Shown: positions 34,174 to 44,101 of the stretch, one piece after another
How positions within the stretch are numbered: position 1 is the stretch's first letter
Layout of the letters: each line of letters opens with the position of its first letter
Assembly: GCA_035545735.1 (NCBI GenBank)
Contig: DASZXS010000051.1
Coordinates: 1-64,000 of the forward strand
Length of the DNA stretch: 64,000 nt
Direction: 5' to 3'
DNA from: JAJYKC01 sp035545735
GTDB taxonomy: Bacteria; Acidobacteriota; Terriglobia; Bryobacterales; Bryobacteraceae
The notes under the pieces: model-generated
The model's input: only the letters and a program-made list of their open reading frames with translations
What the model was told of the DNA's origin: nothing
Database searches by the model: none
Made by a program: the position numbers and the translations under genes

Positions 34174-36480
34174 TTACTTGGCACGAACCACCACCGGCAC
34201 GGTGCGGTAGTCGGACCATTGGAAATCGACGCTGCGCGTCTCCATCCCGTGCGCGGCGGCGTAGTGGTTGCGCGCCTGTGCGATCTGGTTCACCCACTCG
34301 CCGAACGGCAGCGTAAGCTGGCGGTAAATCAGGTAGCTCATGTCCACCGTGCGATCGGGAAGGTGATCCTTCACGTCGTCCAGTTCGTGCAAAAATGTTC
34401 TTCCGTTGGCGGAGGCGACGCGCGGGTGCCAGCTCTTGTACCACGTTGCCTCGGCATCCTGAAACACCTGATTCCGCGCCGCCCGGATACGCTGCGCTTC
34501 ATCCAGCGCGCGATCCACCGAGGCGAGCGCCGCCGCCGGATTCCCCTCCCGCCGCTCGCTCGCGTTTCGTAAGTCGTGATCCATCCTCGCGATGCTTTCC
34601 AGCATTTCGAGGTTTTGCCGGCACAGACGCGCGATCGCCACCATCACTTCCAGGTTGTAGCGGTTGAATTGGGCCGACAGCAAGCCGGCGTTCAGCAGCC
34701 CGAGCACGGCGTCGTTTCCCGGCATCGCCGCCGCGGCCAGCTCGATTCGTTTCGCGTTCTCCCGGCTCCAGGTGGACCCATAGAACAGGTCGTTCGAAGG
34801 CGCCTGCGGCAGCGGCAGCGTCTGGTCGTGCGCCGCGCGCGCCGGTTTGAACTGCCCTTCCGAATTGCCCCAGATCGGCTTTCTCGTAGTCGAAGGCGCC
34901 TGCTCCCAACTGTCCATCCAGAACTGAGCCTGTTCGCTCAAAAGCTGGTAAGCGCGATCCATGCCCTCCACATGGTGTCCGTAAAAAAGCGGATAAAACG
35001 TTCCCATCGTCTCTCTCGCGTCGGGACCGCCCGGATTCCAGCCCGCCGCGCCCGAGGCCGCATAGCCCATCCAGAATGTTTCCGGATGAAGACCCATGTC
35101 CGCCCACCCCGCATTGACCTCGCCGATCAGGTTTGCGTCGCGGCGCGCGGTGTCGAAAGAGATTTTCTCGATATTTCCGGCGACCCGCGGCGTCCCCGAA
35201 TAGTGAGGATGAACGCGGCGCGCATCGGGAAGGATGAAATAGTCCGGGAAAAGGCGCTCTTCGCCTTCCGACGAGGAGTAGATCATCTGCCGCATACCAT
35301 GCGCGCGATAAGCGCGGTCGTATTCGGGCCCGTAGGTTTCGCCGTTCACCATGAACGGCGGCAGCGAAGGAATGTCGTCTGTCTTCAGCGGATATTCGCC
35401 CCAGAAGAATACCGTCCTTCCGCGGTCGTGCAGATACCCGCCGGTCTTCGCCACAAACTCCGCCAGCAGCTTGCCGCGCGATCCCAGTTCCTGCGCGCGC
35501 CGCGCCTCCTGGCAATTGCTGTTGTCCGCCTGCCCGATGTAGTAAGCCTCGTCGGTGGAGAGATAGAAATATTTCCCGCCCTTATTGGCGTCCATCAAAT
35601 CCTGAAACATTCCTTCCAGCAGTTTGTAGGAGTCGGGATTGGTTACGCAAAGCTCGTAGTTGCTATCGGGAAAAGAGCGCAGCGGCGCGTACTCCGGATG
35701 CTTGAGGATGAACGCAATGTGCGCGGGACCATCCAGATAGGGAACGATCTGGACAAAATGGCGCAAGCCGTAGTCGGTCAGTTCCTGAAATTCCGCGGGG
35801 GTCAGGGCATACGGCTCCACCAGGGCGGGAGCGCTCCGGAACTGAAAGTGTCCTTCGAGCTTGATCGCAAATCCGTTGATCTTGAAAAATGCCGCCTGTC
35901 GGACCGCGCGCTTGAGATCGTCGAGCCGCTCCAGGTGATGCGCGTCGTCCCAGTAAATATGGCGCAGGCCCAGGTCGGGCCAGTCGGTGATGCGCCCCTC
36001 CGGAAGCCAGAGGTCTCCGTTGCGCGGCTTCACCAGTTGCAGCAGCGTCTGTACTCCGTAGAACAAGCCGGCGTCCGCATTCGCGGTGATCGCAATCGAA
36101 TCTTGCCCCAATTCAAGCCGGTATGCCTGTTCCGAGATCGCTTCTTTATCGCTCCCCACCGCCGCGCCCGGCGTCACCGATGCGGGCTGGATCGAAAGGC
36201 GCACCGTCTTGCGCCCCGTGCCGTCGAGTTTCGCGCCGAAGCGGGATTGAAGATCGCCGCGCAGGCTGGCCGCGGCCATGTCGCCCGCCTTAACGCCGGG
36301 GCCGAGTTCCATCTTCCAGCCGGAGCCAAACCGTATATCTCCGGCTCCAAGCTGGACCTCCTGGGGCGCCGGCAGGACGGCGTACCCCCTGGTCAGCAGC
36401 GCGGAGATGTCGGCGGCGCACAGATTCGTGCATAATGCAAGAAAGCAGGAGAACCTGATCCGATGTTTTGCGGTTGCCAT
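34174..36480 (-). CDS. Secreted GH20-like glycoside hydrolase (beta-hexosaminidase-type), copy A
   Basis: This 768-residue exported protein starts at 36480 with signal MATAKHRIRFSCFLALCTNL. The N-terminal alpha/beta domain (about 25-165) begins GYAVLPAPQEVQLGAGDIRF and ends DAGLFYGVQTLLQLVKPRNG, the GH20b pattern. The barrel follows (LRHIYWDDAHHLERLDDLKR). The GH20 catalytic Asp-Glu pair is present in YFYLSTDEAYYIGQADN, where Glu would be the acid/base and Asp would position the substrate N-acetyl group. A C-terminal helical part of about 230 residues is longer than in standard enzymes. It should release a terminal amino sugar or related residue. A divergent paralog starts 84 bases away. Confidence 0.88.
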   Translation of the reverse strand: MATAKHRIRFSCFLALCTNLCAADISALLTRGYAVLPAPQEVQLGAGDIRFGSGWKMELGPGVKAGDMAAASLRGDLQSRFGAKLDGTGRKTVRLSIQPASVTPGAAVGSDKEAISEQAYRLELGQDSIAITANADAGLFYGVQTLLQLVKPRNGDLWLPEGRITDWPDLGLRHIYWDDAHHLERLDDLKRAVRQAAFFKINGFAIKLEGHFQFRSAPALVEPYALTPAEFQELTDYGLRHFVQIVPYLDGPAHIAFILKHPEYAPLRSFPDSNYELCVTNPDSYKLLEGMFQDLMDANKGGKYFYLSTDEAYYIGQADNSNCQEARRAQELGSRGKLLAEFVAKTGGYLHDRGRTVFFWGEYPLKTDDIPSLPPFMVNGETYGPEYDRAYRAHGMRQMIYSSSEGEERLFPDYFILPDARRVHPHYSGTPRVAGNIEKISFDTARRDANLIGEVNAGWADMGLHPETFWMGYAASGAAGWNPGGPDARETMGTFYPLFYGHHVEGMDRAYQLLSEQAQFWMDSWEQAPSTTRKPIWGNSEGQFKPARAAHDQTLPLPQAPSNDLFYGSTWSRENAKRIELAAAAMPGNDAVLGLLNAGLLSAQFNRYNLEVMVAIARLCRQNLEMLESIARMDHDLRNASERREGNPAAALASVDRALDEAQRIRAARNQVFQDAEATWYKSWHPRVASANGRTFLHELDDVKDHLPDRTVDMSYLIYRQLTLPFGEWVNQIAQARNHYAAAHGMETRSVDFQWSDYRTVPVVVRAK

Positions 36481-36564
36481 AGTCTTACTTCTTCTATCAC
36501 ACGCCGGACCGGATGTCAGCCGGTTGCGCGGCATTTTTCGCGATTTCCTCTGGGCCGGCCTGCA

Positions 36565-38736
36565 ATGGGGGCGCTGGCGTTAGTCCTGATTGCCGCCGGC
36601 GGCGCGCTGGCGGCGGGGACGGGGGACGAACTGTGGTTGCGCGGCTACGCGGTAATTCCCACGCCGCAAAAGATCGAGCTGAACAGCGGTGAAATTACCT
36701 TGAACCCTTCCTGGTCCATTGACGCCGGTTCCTTGGGCGCGAGCCAGATAGCCGTCCGGACCCTGACTTCGGATCTCGATACATTTCATGGACTGTCCCT
36801 GCGCGTTGCCAGCGCGAATAGCGATCGTATCCGGCTCAGCGTCAAGCCGGGAACCGTTCAAACCGGCGCTGCCCCCGGAATCGACGCTCAGGCTTACCGC
36901 ATTCACTCCGCGGATCGCGAAGTCGAGATTGTGGGAAACAGCCCGCAAGGCCTGTTTTACGGCGTCCAGACTTTCCTGCAGATGCTCCGCCGCAACGGCG
37001 CCGGAGCGCTCGTGACGCCCGCCGGCACGGTAACCGATTGGCCGAAACTGGAGCTCCGCTTCCTGCACTGGGACACCAAGCATCACCAGGACCGGATGGA
37101 GACATTGAAGCGGTATCTCGATTGGGCCGCGCGATTCAAAGTCAACATGATCGGCTTTGAGTTGGAGGATAAATTCGAATACCCGTCCCATCCGGTGATT
37201 GGCGCGCCCGGAGCATTCACCACCTCGCAGCTGCAGGAGATCGTCGACTACGGCCTCGAGCGCTATATCCAGGTGGTCCCCCAGATCCAGGGCCCGGCCC
37301 ACTTTTCCTACGTCCTGAAACATCCCGAATTCGCTGACTTGCGCGCCGACGGAAACAATTACATGCTCTGCACCTGCGACCCCCGCTCCTACGACCTGAT
37401 CTTCTCGATGTACGACGATGTGATCAAGGCGACCAAGGGCGTGGACTACCTGTTCGTCTCCACCGACGAAGTCTATTACGCCGGAATCTGCTCCAAGTGC
37501 CCCCGGCCCTACACGCCGGAGAACCGCAGTCTGCAATTCGCCGAGTTCGTCAACAAGGCGCATGATTTTCTCGCGAAACGCAATAGAAAAATGTTGATTT
37601 GGGCCGAATTTCCGCTGCTTCCGGAGCACGTGAAACTGCTTCCGTCCGGAATCATCGACGGAGAAGCGACCTTTAACCCGCAGGAACGCGAACACGGCAT
37701 TCGGGGGCTGGCCTACGAATCCATGCAGGGCGCGGAGCTGCTTTTCCCGAGCCATCTCACGCTCGAGGCGGGGCAGCCCGGTCACCTCGACACCGCCTTC
37801 GAGGACATGGCGCATGGCCGGGCATGGCAAGGCGATCCCATCGGCTCTTTTGCCGCCGCGTGGGACGATTCGGGACTCCACAACGAAACGTTTTGGCTGG
37901 GCTGGTCCGCCGTGGCGCGCTGGGGTTGGAATCCGGGCACGCCTTCCCCCGCTCAACACGCCGCCGAATTCATGAAACTCTATTACGGCCCGAATGTGAG
38001 CGGTATGCTCGACGTCTACCGCCTGATGCAGCGGCAGGCGCGCGCTTGGGAGCTCACATGGGACCGCATTCCATCCAAGGCGATTACGCACCGCTACGGC
38101 GGCTATTTCGGCAAGGGGCTCAGCACCCACCGCGTGGACATGACTCTCCAGTTGCCGCTCATCAACGACCTCCCCGACTGGTTTCCCGATCCCTTCTGGG
38201 CCGATCGCTACAAAGGCTGGCTTGCGGAGGCGCGCGAGAGAACCGTCGAAAACGATCGCCTCATCGGCCTCCTGCAGGCGAACATCGGCCGCGCCAGCCG
38301 CAACCAATACAATCTCGAAGTGTTCCTCGCCCTCGCGCGCTTCATGGGCCATCACTGGCAGATGTTTCTCGATCTCGAAAAGGCCGAAAACCAGCTAAAA
38401 GACGCACAATCGGTAGGGCTAAGCGGCACGCCCCGCGAAACGCTGGACCGTCTGGCCGCGGCCTACGCCACCGTGAAGGGGATCCGCGACGACGGCAGGA
38501 GCGTGTTTATCAATCTCCAAACTGTGTTCGAAAAAAGCCGGTACGAAAAAGGCCGCTCTTTTGGCGGGCGCGACTTCGTCCACGTGTTCGACGATGTCAA
38601 GGATCACTTTGCGGACCGCCGTCCGGACCTCGGCTACATGGCGGCGCCGGAAGAGAGCGCGGGGCTCGATGCCTGGCTGGACGAACTCTCCCGGACCATG
38701 GAGGTCTACGCCAGGCTGAACGGGCTAAAGCGTTGA
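36565..38736 (+). CDS. Secreted GH20-like glycoside hydrolase (beta-hexosaminidase-type), copy B
   Basis: This paralog of the divergent gene has about 723 residues when started at 36565 (GALALVLIAAGGALAAGTGD). The n-region is unusually uncharged, and an upstream in-frame ATG at 36463 would overlap the other gene, so the start is uncertain. It has GYAVIPTPQKIELNSGEITL and GLFYGVQTFLQMLRRNGAGA in the N-domain. LRFLHWDTKHHQDRMETLKR opens the barrel and DYLFVSTDEVYYAGICSKCP carries the catalytic Asp-Glu. A CSKCP pair close to the active site is absent from copy A. The C-terminal helical extension is shared. It leads into the second TonB-dependent receptor 160 bases downstream, so it probably processes the same substrate. 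Confidence 0.87.
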   Translation: MGALALVLIAAGGALAAGTGDELWLRGYAVIPTPQKIELNSGEITLNPSWSIDAGSLGASQIAVRTLTSDLDTFHGLSLRVASANSDRIRLSVKPGTVQTGAAPGIDAQAYRIHSADREVEIVGNSPQGLFYGVQTFLQMLRRNGAGALVTPAGTVTDWPKLELRFLHWDTKHHQDRMETLKRYLDWAARFKVNMIGFELEDKFEYPSHPVIGAPGAFTTSQLQEIVDYGLERYIQVVPQIQGPAHFSYVLKHPEFADLRADGNNYMLCTCDPRSYDLIFSMYDDVIKATKGVDYLFVSTDEVYYAGICSKCPRPYTPENRSLQFAEFVNKAHDFLAKRNRKMLIWAEFPLLPEHVKLLPSGIIDGEATFNPQEREHGIRGLAYESMQGAELLFPSHLTLEAGQPGHLDTAFEDMAHGRAWQGDPIGSFAAAWDDSGLHNETFWLGWSAVARWGWNPGTPSPAQHAAEFMKLYYGPNVSGMLDVYRLMQRQARAWELTWDRIPSKAITHRYGGYFGKGLSTHRVDMTLQLPLINDLPDWFPDPFWADRYKGWLAEARERTVENDRLIGLLQANIGRASRNQYNLEVFLALARFMGHHWQMFLDLEKAENQLKDAQSVGLSGTPRETLDRLAAAYATVKGIRDDGRSVFINLQTVFEKSRYEKGRSFGGRDFVHVFDDVKDHFADRRPDLGYMAAPEESAGLDAWLDELSRTMEVYARLNGLKR

Positions 38737-38760
38737 CAATATAGCACTTTTACAGATCGA

Positions 38761-38789
38761 TTGACACGCGGTGAAAGTTATTGTAGCTT
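38761..38789 (+). promoter_or_regulatory. Possible promoter for the second TonB-dependent receptor
   Basis: TTGACA at 38761-38766 is followed after 17 bases by TAGCTT at 38784-38789. The -35 is perfect and the -10 poor, as expected for an activated promoter. A second TTGACA lies about 25 bases upstream next to the GH20 stop. Confidence 0.4.
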
Positions 38790-38895
38790 GGTCAGCACCA
38801 GTCGATTTGAGTTATTTCCGGCATTTTCATGCACTATGCAAGAAAGCCAAATGAGCGCCCTGTCGCCGCTACCCACAAACAGGGAGGAGCATCCA

Positions 38896-41800
38896 ATGAA
38901 AAATTATAAAACGTGGCTCGAATTCAATCTCGTTCGCGCCGCCGTACTGTGCGCCGCGGTCGCCATCGCGGGGCCTTCCGTTTTTGGCCAGGCGGCCGGA
39001 AACATCTCCGGCTACGCCAAGGACCCTTCCGGCGCGGCGATCCAGGGCGCCACCGTGACAGCGCTCATGGTGGAGCAGCAAACATCGAGAACAACCCAAA
39101 CCGATCCGGCCGGCTTCTATAACTTCGTCGGCCTTGCCCCCGGCCATTACAACATCAGCTTTGAGGCGGCCGGCTTCGACCGTCAGACCCAGACGGGTGT
39201 CGTTTTAACGGTCAGCCAGAATCTTCGCGTCGATGGAACTCTGACAGTGGGCGCCGTACAGACCCAGGTGAGCGTGGATTCGCGCGCGCCTCTGGTGGAT
39301 ACCACTTCGGCGACCATATCCGGGCTGATTGACGACCGGAGGGTTCAGGACCTGCCCTTGAACGGACGCAACATCATGGGGCTCGCCGCGATCCTTCCCG
39401 GCGTCACCAACGTCAGCGCGCCCCAGCAAATGGGCGACGCCCGGGGCGGACCCACCATGGATGTCAACGGCGGCCGCCCGAACATGAATCTTTTTAGTTT
39501 CGACGGAGGCTTTTTCAACAACCCGTCGCGCAACACCGGGATCAACTATCCCCCGCCGGACGCCATTCAGGAGGTTCGTATTCTCACTCAGAACTTCGGC
39601 GCGGAGTATGGCCACAACCCGGGCTCGCAGGTCGAGGTCATTTCCAAAGCCGGCACGAACGCCTTCCACGGTGCGGCTTGGGAGTTCTTGCGCAACAACG
39701 CCCTCAACGCGCGCGACTTCTTTTCGCCGCGCGTGCCCATTCAAAAGCAAAATCAGTTCGGAGGCGCCGCCGGCGGCCCCATAATCAAAAACAAGGTCTT
39801 TATCTTCGGCTCTTACCAGGGGCTTTCGAATCACGCCGAAGCACAGAGCGTCCAAGCCCTGGTGCCCACCGACGCGCAGCGCCGCGGTGATTTCACCGGT
39901 CTGGGCGAAACCCTCGTGAACCCGACCGATCCTTTAACCGGAAAGCCGCTGACCGACTCGAACGGCCTTCCCTGTGTTTCCGGGAACCGGATCGCCCCGG
40001 GATGCATCAGCCCGGTGGCCACCAACCTCTTGAAATATGTGCCCACGTCCGCCACCGGCTCGGTGGTCTCGCTCGCGTCAAGCCCTCTGACCGAGCACCT
40101 CGGACTCCTCCGTATGGACTGGAACGTCACCGATAACAATCGAATCTCGGGGCACTATTACCAGAGTCAGAACAGCCACGAAAACCCCTTTGGCGGCGGT
40201 GGCAACATCGCCGGCTTTGTCGGTGAAACGTTTGAAGTCAACGTCAAACAGACCACCGTGAGCGATACGCACACGTTTTCCCCGACCGTGATCAATCAAG
40301 CGGTTTTCTCCATTCTGAACAGCCAGTCCAACGAGTTGGAAACCAAAACCATCGACCCGTCGGAGTTCGGCATCAATTTGCCGCAGTACCTTCCCGGAGG
40401 TTCGGTCAGCGTCAACGTGGGAAACGATTTCACGCTGGGAACCGGCTATACCACCAAGTTCACCGGAACCAACTACCAGATTCGGGACAGTCTCAACTGG
40501 ATCAAAGGCCGCCACAATTTTAAATTTGGCGTCGAGTCCCTGATGCTGAATTTCCGGCAAATCTTCATCGGTCCTCCCGGCTTCAACTTCACCGGCGTGC
40601 GCTCGGGCGATCCGACGGCCGATTTCATGCTCGGGGCGTTTGACTCGATGAATCTTGACTTCGGCGTGCGCGATAACAACGACTACACAACCTACAATTC
40701 GTTCTACGCCCAGGACGAGTTCAAAGTCACTCCTCGTCTTACCCTGACATACGGATTGCGTTACGAACCTTTCCTGCCTTGGAAAGACAAGAACGACCGG
40801 ATCAACACCATTGCTCCCGGAATCCAATCGACGGTGGTGCCGGACGCGCCGATCGGCATCGTCTTTCCCGGAGACATCGCCAAGGGACTCGCCCCCGCCG
40901 ATCTGAACAATTTCGCGCCGCGTGTCGGCCTCGCCTGGGACGTATTCGGCGACGGAAAAACCAGCGTCCGCGCGGGCTATGGAATTTTCTACGAAAGCAT
41001 CAATGCGGATTCGGTGGCGCAGGAAAACCCGCCCTTCGCCGGCTTTAGTTCCGCCTATCGGGGCAATATTGCCGATCCCTACGGCTCCACCGGAACCATC
41101 GCGCCGCCCGCGACCCTCTCCGGCAAGTTCGGGTGTACCAAGATTGCCGCATACCCGGGCTACGATTGCCCGCTTTTCCCGCTTCCGCTCGGCGGAGTCT
41201 TCACCAGTCTCAACCTTCGCTCCCCGTACATCCAGCAATTCAACCTTTCCATCCAGCGGCAAATTACGCCCAGCATCATGGTGGATGTGGCCTACGCCGG
41301 GAAAATCGGCATCAAGCTGGAAGCGCTGAGAACCTACAATCCCGCCCGGTTCATCAACTCCCCGGTGGACGGTTCCGCGCCTTCTACGGCGAACTACAAC
41401 GATCGAGTGATCTTCGAACCCGGAATTTTGAGCCCGCAGGGATATCTGCTGGGTAACGATTTCCGCAGTTGGTATCACAGTTTCCAGGCCCAGGTGACGA
41501 AGCGCTTCAGCAGCGGATTTTCGGTGGTGGGTTCTTATACGCTCGCCAAATCCATCGATTCAAGCTCTACCGACAATCTTGGCGCTACCGTCGCCAACCC
41601 CTTTGACCTGCGCCAGGAACGTGGACGTTCGGATTGGGATCGCAGGCATTCGGTTGTCGCCTCCTGGCTCTATTCGCCCGCCATTCACTTCTCGCGTCCC
41701 GTGGCGAATACACTCCTTGGAGGATGGACCTTCACCGCCATCCACTCCTTACAGAGCGGGGCGCCGATTACTTTCTGGATGGGGCAGGACGTCGCCCTCG

Positions 41801-42198
41801 ATGGGACCAGCGGTAACCAGCATGCCGAACTCGCTTCGGGCGCAACGACGAGTACCATTCAGATGAGCCATGCCAATCGCAACGCGATGGTCACCAGCTT
41901 TTTCAACACCGGCGCGTTTGTGAACCCGAATCAAGTGCCGCTAGGCACTTACGGGAACTCCGGGCGCGGGCTCATCAGCGGTCCCGCCTTCGCGAACACG
42001 GACTTCTCCGTCTTGAAGGATTTCGTGCTGCGAGAACCTTTGAAAGTACAATTCCGGGCGGAAATGTTTAATGTGTTCAACCAGGTGAACTTCTCCAATC
42101 CCGATTCATACGCCAATTCCGGCAGCTTCGGCGCAATCCAGTCCACCGTTTCGCAGCAGGGGCGCGTGGTGCAATTCGCATTGAAAGTCCTATGGTAG
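38896..42198 (+). CDS. TonB-dependent receptor with carboxypeptidase-regulatory-like N-domain
   Basis: The start at 38896 (MKNYKTWLEFNLVRAAVLCA) is supported by GGAGG at 38884-38888, giving 1100 residues. After the signal peptide comes a carboxypeptidase-regulatory-like domain (NISGYAKDPSGAAIQGATVT, then GFYNFVGLAPGHYNISFEAA). The plug includes LPLNGRNIMGLAAILPGVTN and MDVNGGRPNMNLFSFDGGFF. The barrel contains FYAQDEFKVTPRLTLTYGLR and ends FALKVLW with a terminal aromatic. LPLNGRN is a very common plug motif in this acidobacterial family. It should import a product of the neighbouring hydrolases. Its stop TAG overlaps the ATG of the DUF4091 gene (ATGGTAG), so the two are translationally linked. 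Confidence 0.93.
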   Translation: MKNYKTWLEFNLVRAAVLCAAVAIAGPSVFGQAAGNISGYAKDPSGAAIQGATVTALMVEQQTSRTTQTDPAGFYNFVGLAPGHYNISFEAAGFDRQTQTGVVLTVSQNLRVDGTLTVGAVQTQVSVDSRAPLVDTTSATISGLIDDRRVQDLPLNGRNIMGLAAILPGVTNVSAPQQMGDARGGPTMDVNGGRPNMNLFSFDGGFFNNPSRNTGINYPPPDAIQEVRILTQNFGAEYGHNPGSQVEVISKAGTNAFHGAAWEFLRNNALNARDFFSPRVPIQKQNQFGGAAGGPIIKNKVFIFGSYQGLSNHAEAQSVQALVPTDAQRRGDFTGLGETLVNPTDPLTGKPLTDSNGLPCVSGNRIAPGCISPVATNLLKYVPTSATGSVVSLASSPLTEHLGLLRMDWNVTDNNRISGHYYQSQNSHENPFGGGGNIAGFVGETFEVNVKQTTVSDTHTFSPTVINQAVFSILNSQSNELETKTIDPSEFGINLPQYLPGGSVSVNVGNDFTLGTGYTTKFTGTNYQIRDSLNWIKGRHNFKFGVESLMLNFRQIFIGPPGFNFTGVRSGDPTADFMLGAFDSMNLDFGVRDNNDYTTYNSFYAQDEFKVTPRLTLTYGLRYEPFLPWKDKNDRINTIAPGIQSTVVPDAPIGIVFPGDIAKGLAPADLNNFAPRVGLAWDVFGDGKTSVRAGYGIFYESINADSVAQENPPFAGFSSAYRGNIADPYGSTGTIAPPATLSGKFGCTKIAAYPGYDCPLFPLPLGGVFTSLNLRSPYIQQFNLSIQRQITPSIMVDVAYAGKIGIKLEALRTYNPARFINSPVDGSAPSTANYNDRVIFEPGILSPQGYLLGNDFRSWYHSFQAQVTKRFSSGFSVVGSYTLAKSIDSSSTDNLGATVANPFDLRQERGRSDWDRRHSVVASWLYSPAIHFSRPVANTLLGGWTFTAIHSLQSGAPITFWMGQDVALDGTSGNQHAELASGATTSTIQMSHANRNAMVTSFFNTGAFVNPNQVPLGTYGNSGRGLISGPAFANTDFSVLKDFVLREPLKVQFRAEMFNVFNQVNFSNPDSYANSGSFGAIQSTVSQQGRVVQFALKVLW

Positions 42199-44090
42199 GG
42201 TCCGCCCGCCGTTTCGCTTTCGCGGGCCTCTGGATCGCCTCCCTCTGTGCGGTTCCGGTCTGCGCCGCGGACGGCGGGATGAGCGTGTGGGCGGCTGGCG
42301 ATTCGATTCGTGTCGATCCGATGCACGGCCGCATCTGGGAAGAGAATCGAATGATCTTCCCGGATGCGCCGTCGCGCGATTTCCGGCAATCGAGCCTGGT
42401 CTGGGATAAGGCAAAAAAAGAGGTCACTCTCAGCGCCGCGCGGAACGAGATTACCGCGTTTCAGATCGTCATTGAGCGGGAAGGCGCCGCCCCGCTCAAA
42501 AAAGTGAATGTGGAGTTCGGCGAGTTGCTCGGGCCGGGCGGCGCCAGGATCGGCCCGGCGAACATCGACCTCTTCAAGGAGTGGTATGTCAAAGTCGATA
42601 GGCGCTCCGATCAGAATTTCTCCCTCGGTACCGGCTGGTACCCGGATGCTCTGATTCCCTGCTCCCACTGGAGCGGCAACCTGTTTCCGAAGTCCTTCAT
42701 CCTTCCTTTCAACATTCCGGACCACCTCAATAACATCAGCCTCGATCAGAAGAACCAGGCGATGTGGGTGGATGTCTATGTGCCACGCGATCGCGCGCAA
42801 GCCCCGCCCGGCGTATATCGGGGGCCGCTCACCGTTTCATCGAGTGCCGGCAGTACGACGCTCCAGGTGAGCCTGACGGTATGGGATTTCGCCCTGCCCG
42901 ACAGGAATCATCTCGGCGGCGATATTCATACCGATACGGAAATCCACACGTTCACTCCCGAGTTGGAGTTGAAGTATTACCAACTGCTCCGCCGCCACCG
43001 CCTGGTGATGGGAGAGATTGGCTACGCTCCCGGCATCGACGTCAGGGACGGCCAGGTGCATATCGACTGGACGAAGTACGACGCCCGCCTCGGAAGGTAT
43101 CTCGACGGCTCGGCGTTTACGCGCGAATATGGGTACGATGGCCCCGGCTATGGCGTGCCCATCGAACTCTTAATGCTGCCGTTTGACGCCTTCCCCGTCA
43201 ACGACTACTACAATTCGCGGAACGTGGGCTGGCCCTATGGGAAGGAGTGGAAGTTCTACCGCCCTTGGCCGATCGAGGTCCCCGACCAGGGCGTGACGCC
43301 GGAGTACACGTCGATCTGGAAAGAAACCTTCCGGCAGTTCGAGGAGCACATCGAGCAGCATCCCGCCTGGAAGGACACCAAATTCGTCGTTTTTCTCCTC
43401 AGCCTGGATGAATCCTACGACGAAGACTCCGTCGAGAAGCTTCTCTACTACGGCGGGCTGATGAAGGATGCCGGCGCGAAGCGGCTCAAGTTTCGCATCG
43501 ACGGCTCCTATCCGATGGACACCATGGACCGCCTCGCCAAAGTCGTGGATATCGTGATTCTCGGCGTTCGGAGCTATGTTCCGGACCGCGTCAAGAGCCT
43601 CCGCGAACACGGACTGGAAGACTGGTTTTACACCGGCATGGGAAACACCGACGGCGACCCGCTGGGATGCCGCGCCCTCGGCTGGGTTTCCTGGAAGTAT
43701 GGGGCGAAGTCGTGGGCGATCTGGGAAATGGATTTCAACTCCCTGCGCGCCTGGCAGTATCCCGCCACTTATGTCGAACGGAACGGCGCGGTGCAGAACG
43801 GGCAAGGATTTCTGGTCTACCGGGGCGAGACAATGGGCCTGGAGGAACCGGTGGCCAGCATTCGATTGAAGCTCATGCGTAGAGGCAGTCAGGATTATGA
43901 ATATTTCTGGCTTCTTTCGCAGCAGGCAGGTGGAAAAGCAAAGGCCGACGCGATTGCCGGCTCCATAATTCATGAGCCGCTCGGCTCGGCCGAAACCTGG
44001 GGCGCGGCGGGGATGTGGAACCACGACGCCGAGGAGTGGGACCGCGCGCGTATCGAAATGGGCGCTCTCATCGAGAAACAAACCCGATAG
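42192..44090 (+). CDS. Secreted DUF4091 (glycoside-hydrolase-like) protein
   Basis: This 632-residue exported protein has a signal peptide at 1-25 (RFAFAGLWIASLCAVPVCAA). The N-terminal sandwich contains AARNEITAFQIVIEREGAAP and AMWVDVYVPRDRAQAPPGVY. The barrel part has DTEIHTFTPELELKYYQLLR and FVVFLLSLDESYDEDSVEKL, whose Asp-Glu probably matches the DEP motif of the paralog at 17094-18839. The C terminus carries the DUF4091 signature SIRLKLMRRGSQDYEYFWLL. It is longer than that paralog and has an extra N-terminal stretch. It overlaps the TonB receptor stop by seven bases and is followed after 11 bases by the first TPR gene, which suggests one operon from GH20 copy B onward. Confidence 0.86.
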   Translation: MVGSARRFAFAGLWIASLCAVPVCAADGGMSVWAAGDSIRVDPMHGRIWEENRMIFPDAPSRDFRQSSLVWDKAKKEVTLSAARNEITAFQIVIEREGAAPLKKVNVEFGELLGPGGARIGPANIDLFKEWYVKVDRRSDQNFSLGTGWYPDALIPCSHWSGNLFPKSFILPFNIPDHLNNISLDQKNQAMWVDVYVPRDRAQAPPGVYRGPLTVSSSAGSTTLQVSLTVWDFALPDRNHLGGDIHTDTEIHTFTPELELKYYQLLRRHRLVMGEIGYAPGIDVRDGQVHIDWTKYDARLGRYLDGSAFTREYGYDGPGYGVPIELLMLPFDAFPVNDYYNSRNVGWPYGKEWKFYRPWPIEVPDQGVTPEYTSIWKETFRQFEEHIEQHPAWKDTKFVVFLLSLDESYDEDSVEKLLYYGGLMKDAGAKRLKFRIDGSYPMDTMDRLAKVVDIVILGVRSYVPDRVKSLREHGLEDWFYTGMGNTDGDPLGCRALGWVSWKYGAKSWAIWEMDFNSLRAWQYPATYVERNGAVQNGQGFLVYRGETMGLEEPVASIRLKLMRRGSQDYEYFWLLSQQAGGKAKADAIAGSIIHEPLGSAETWGAAGMWNHDAEEWDRARIEMGALIEKQTR

Positions 44091-44101
44091 CAAACCCGGC
44101 C

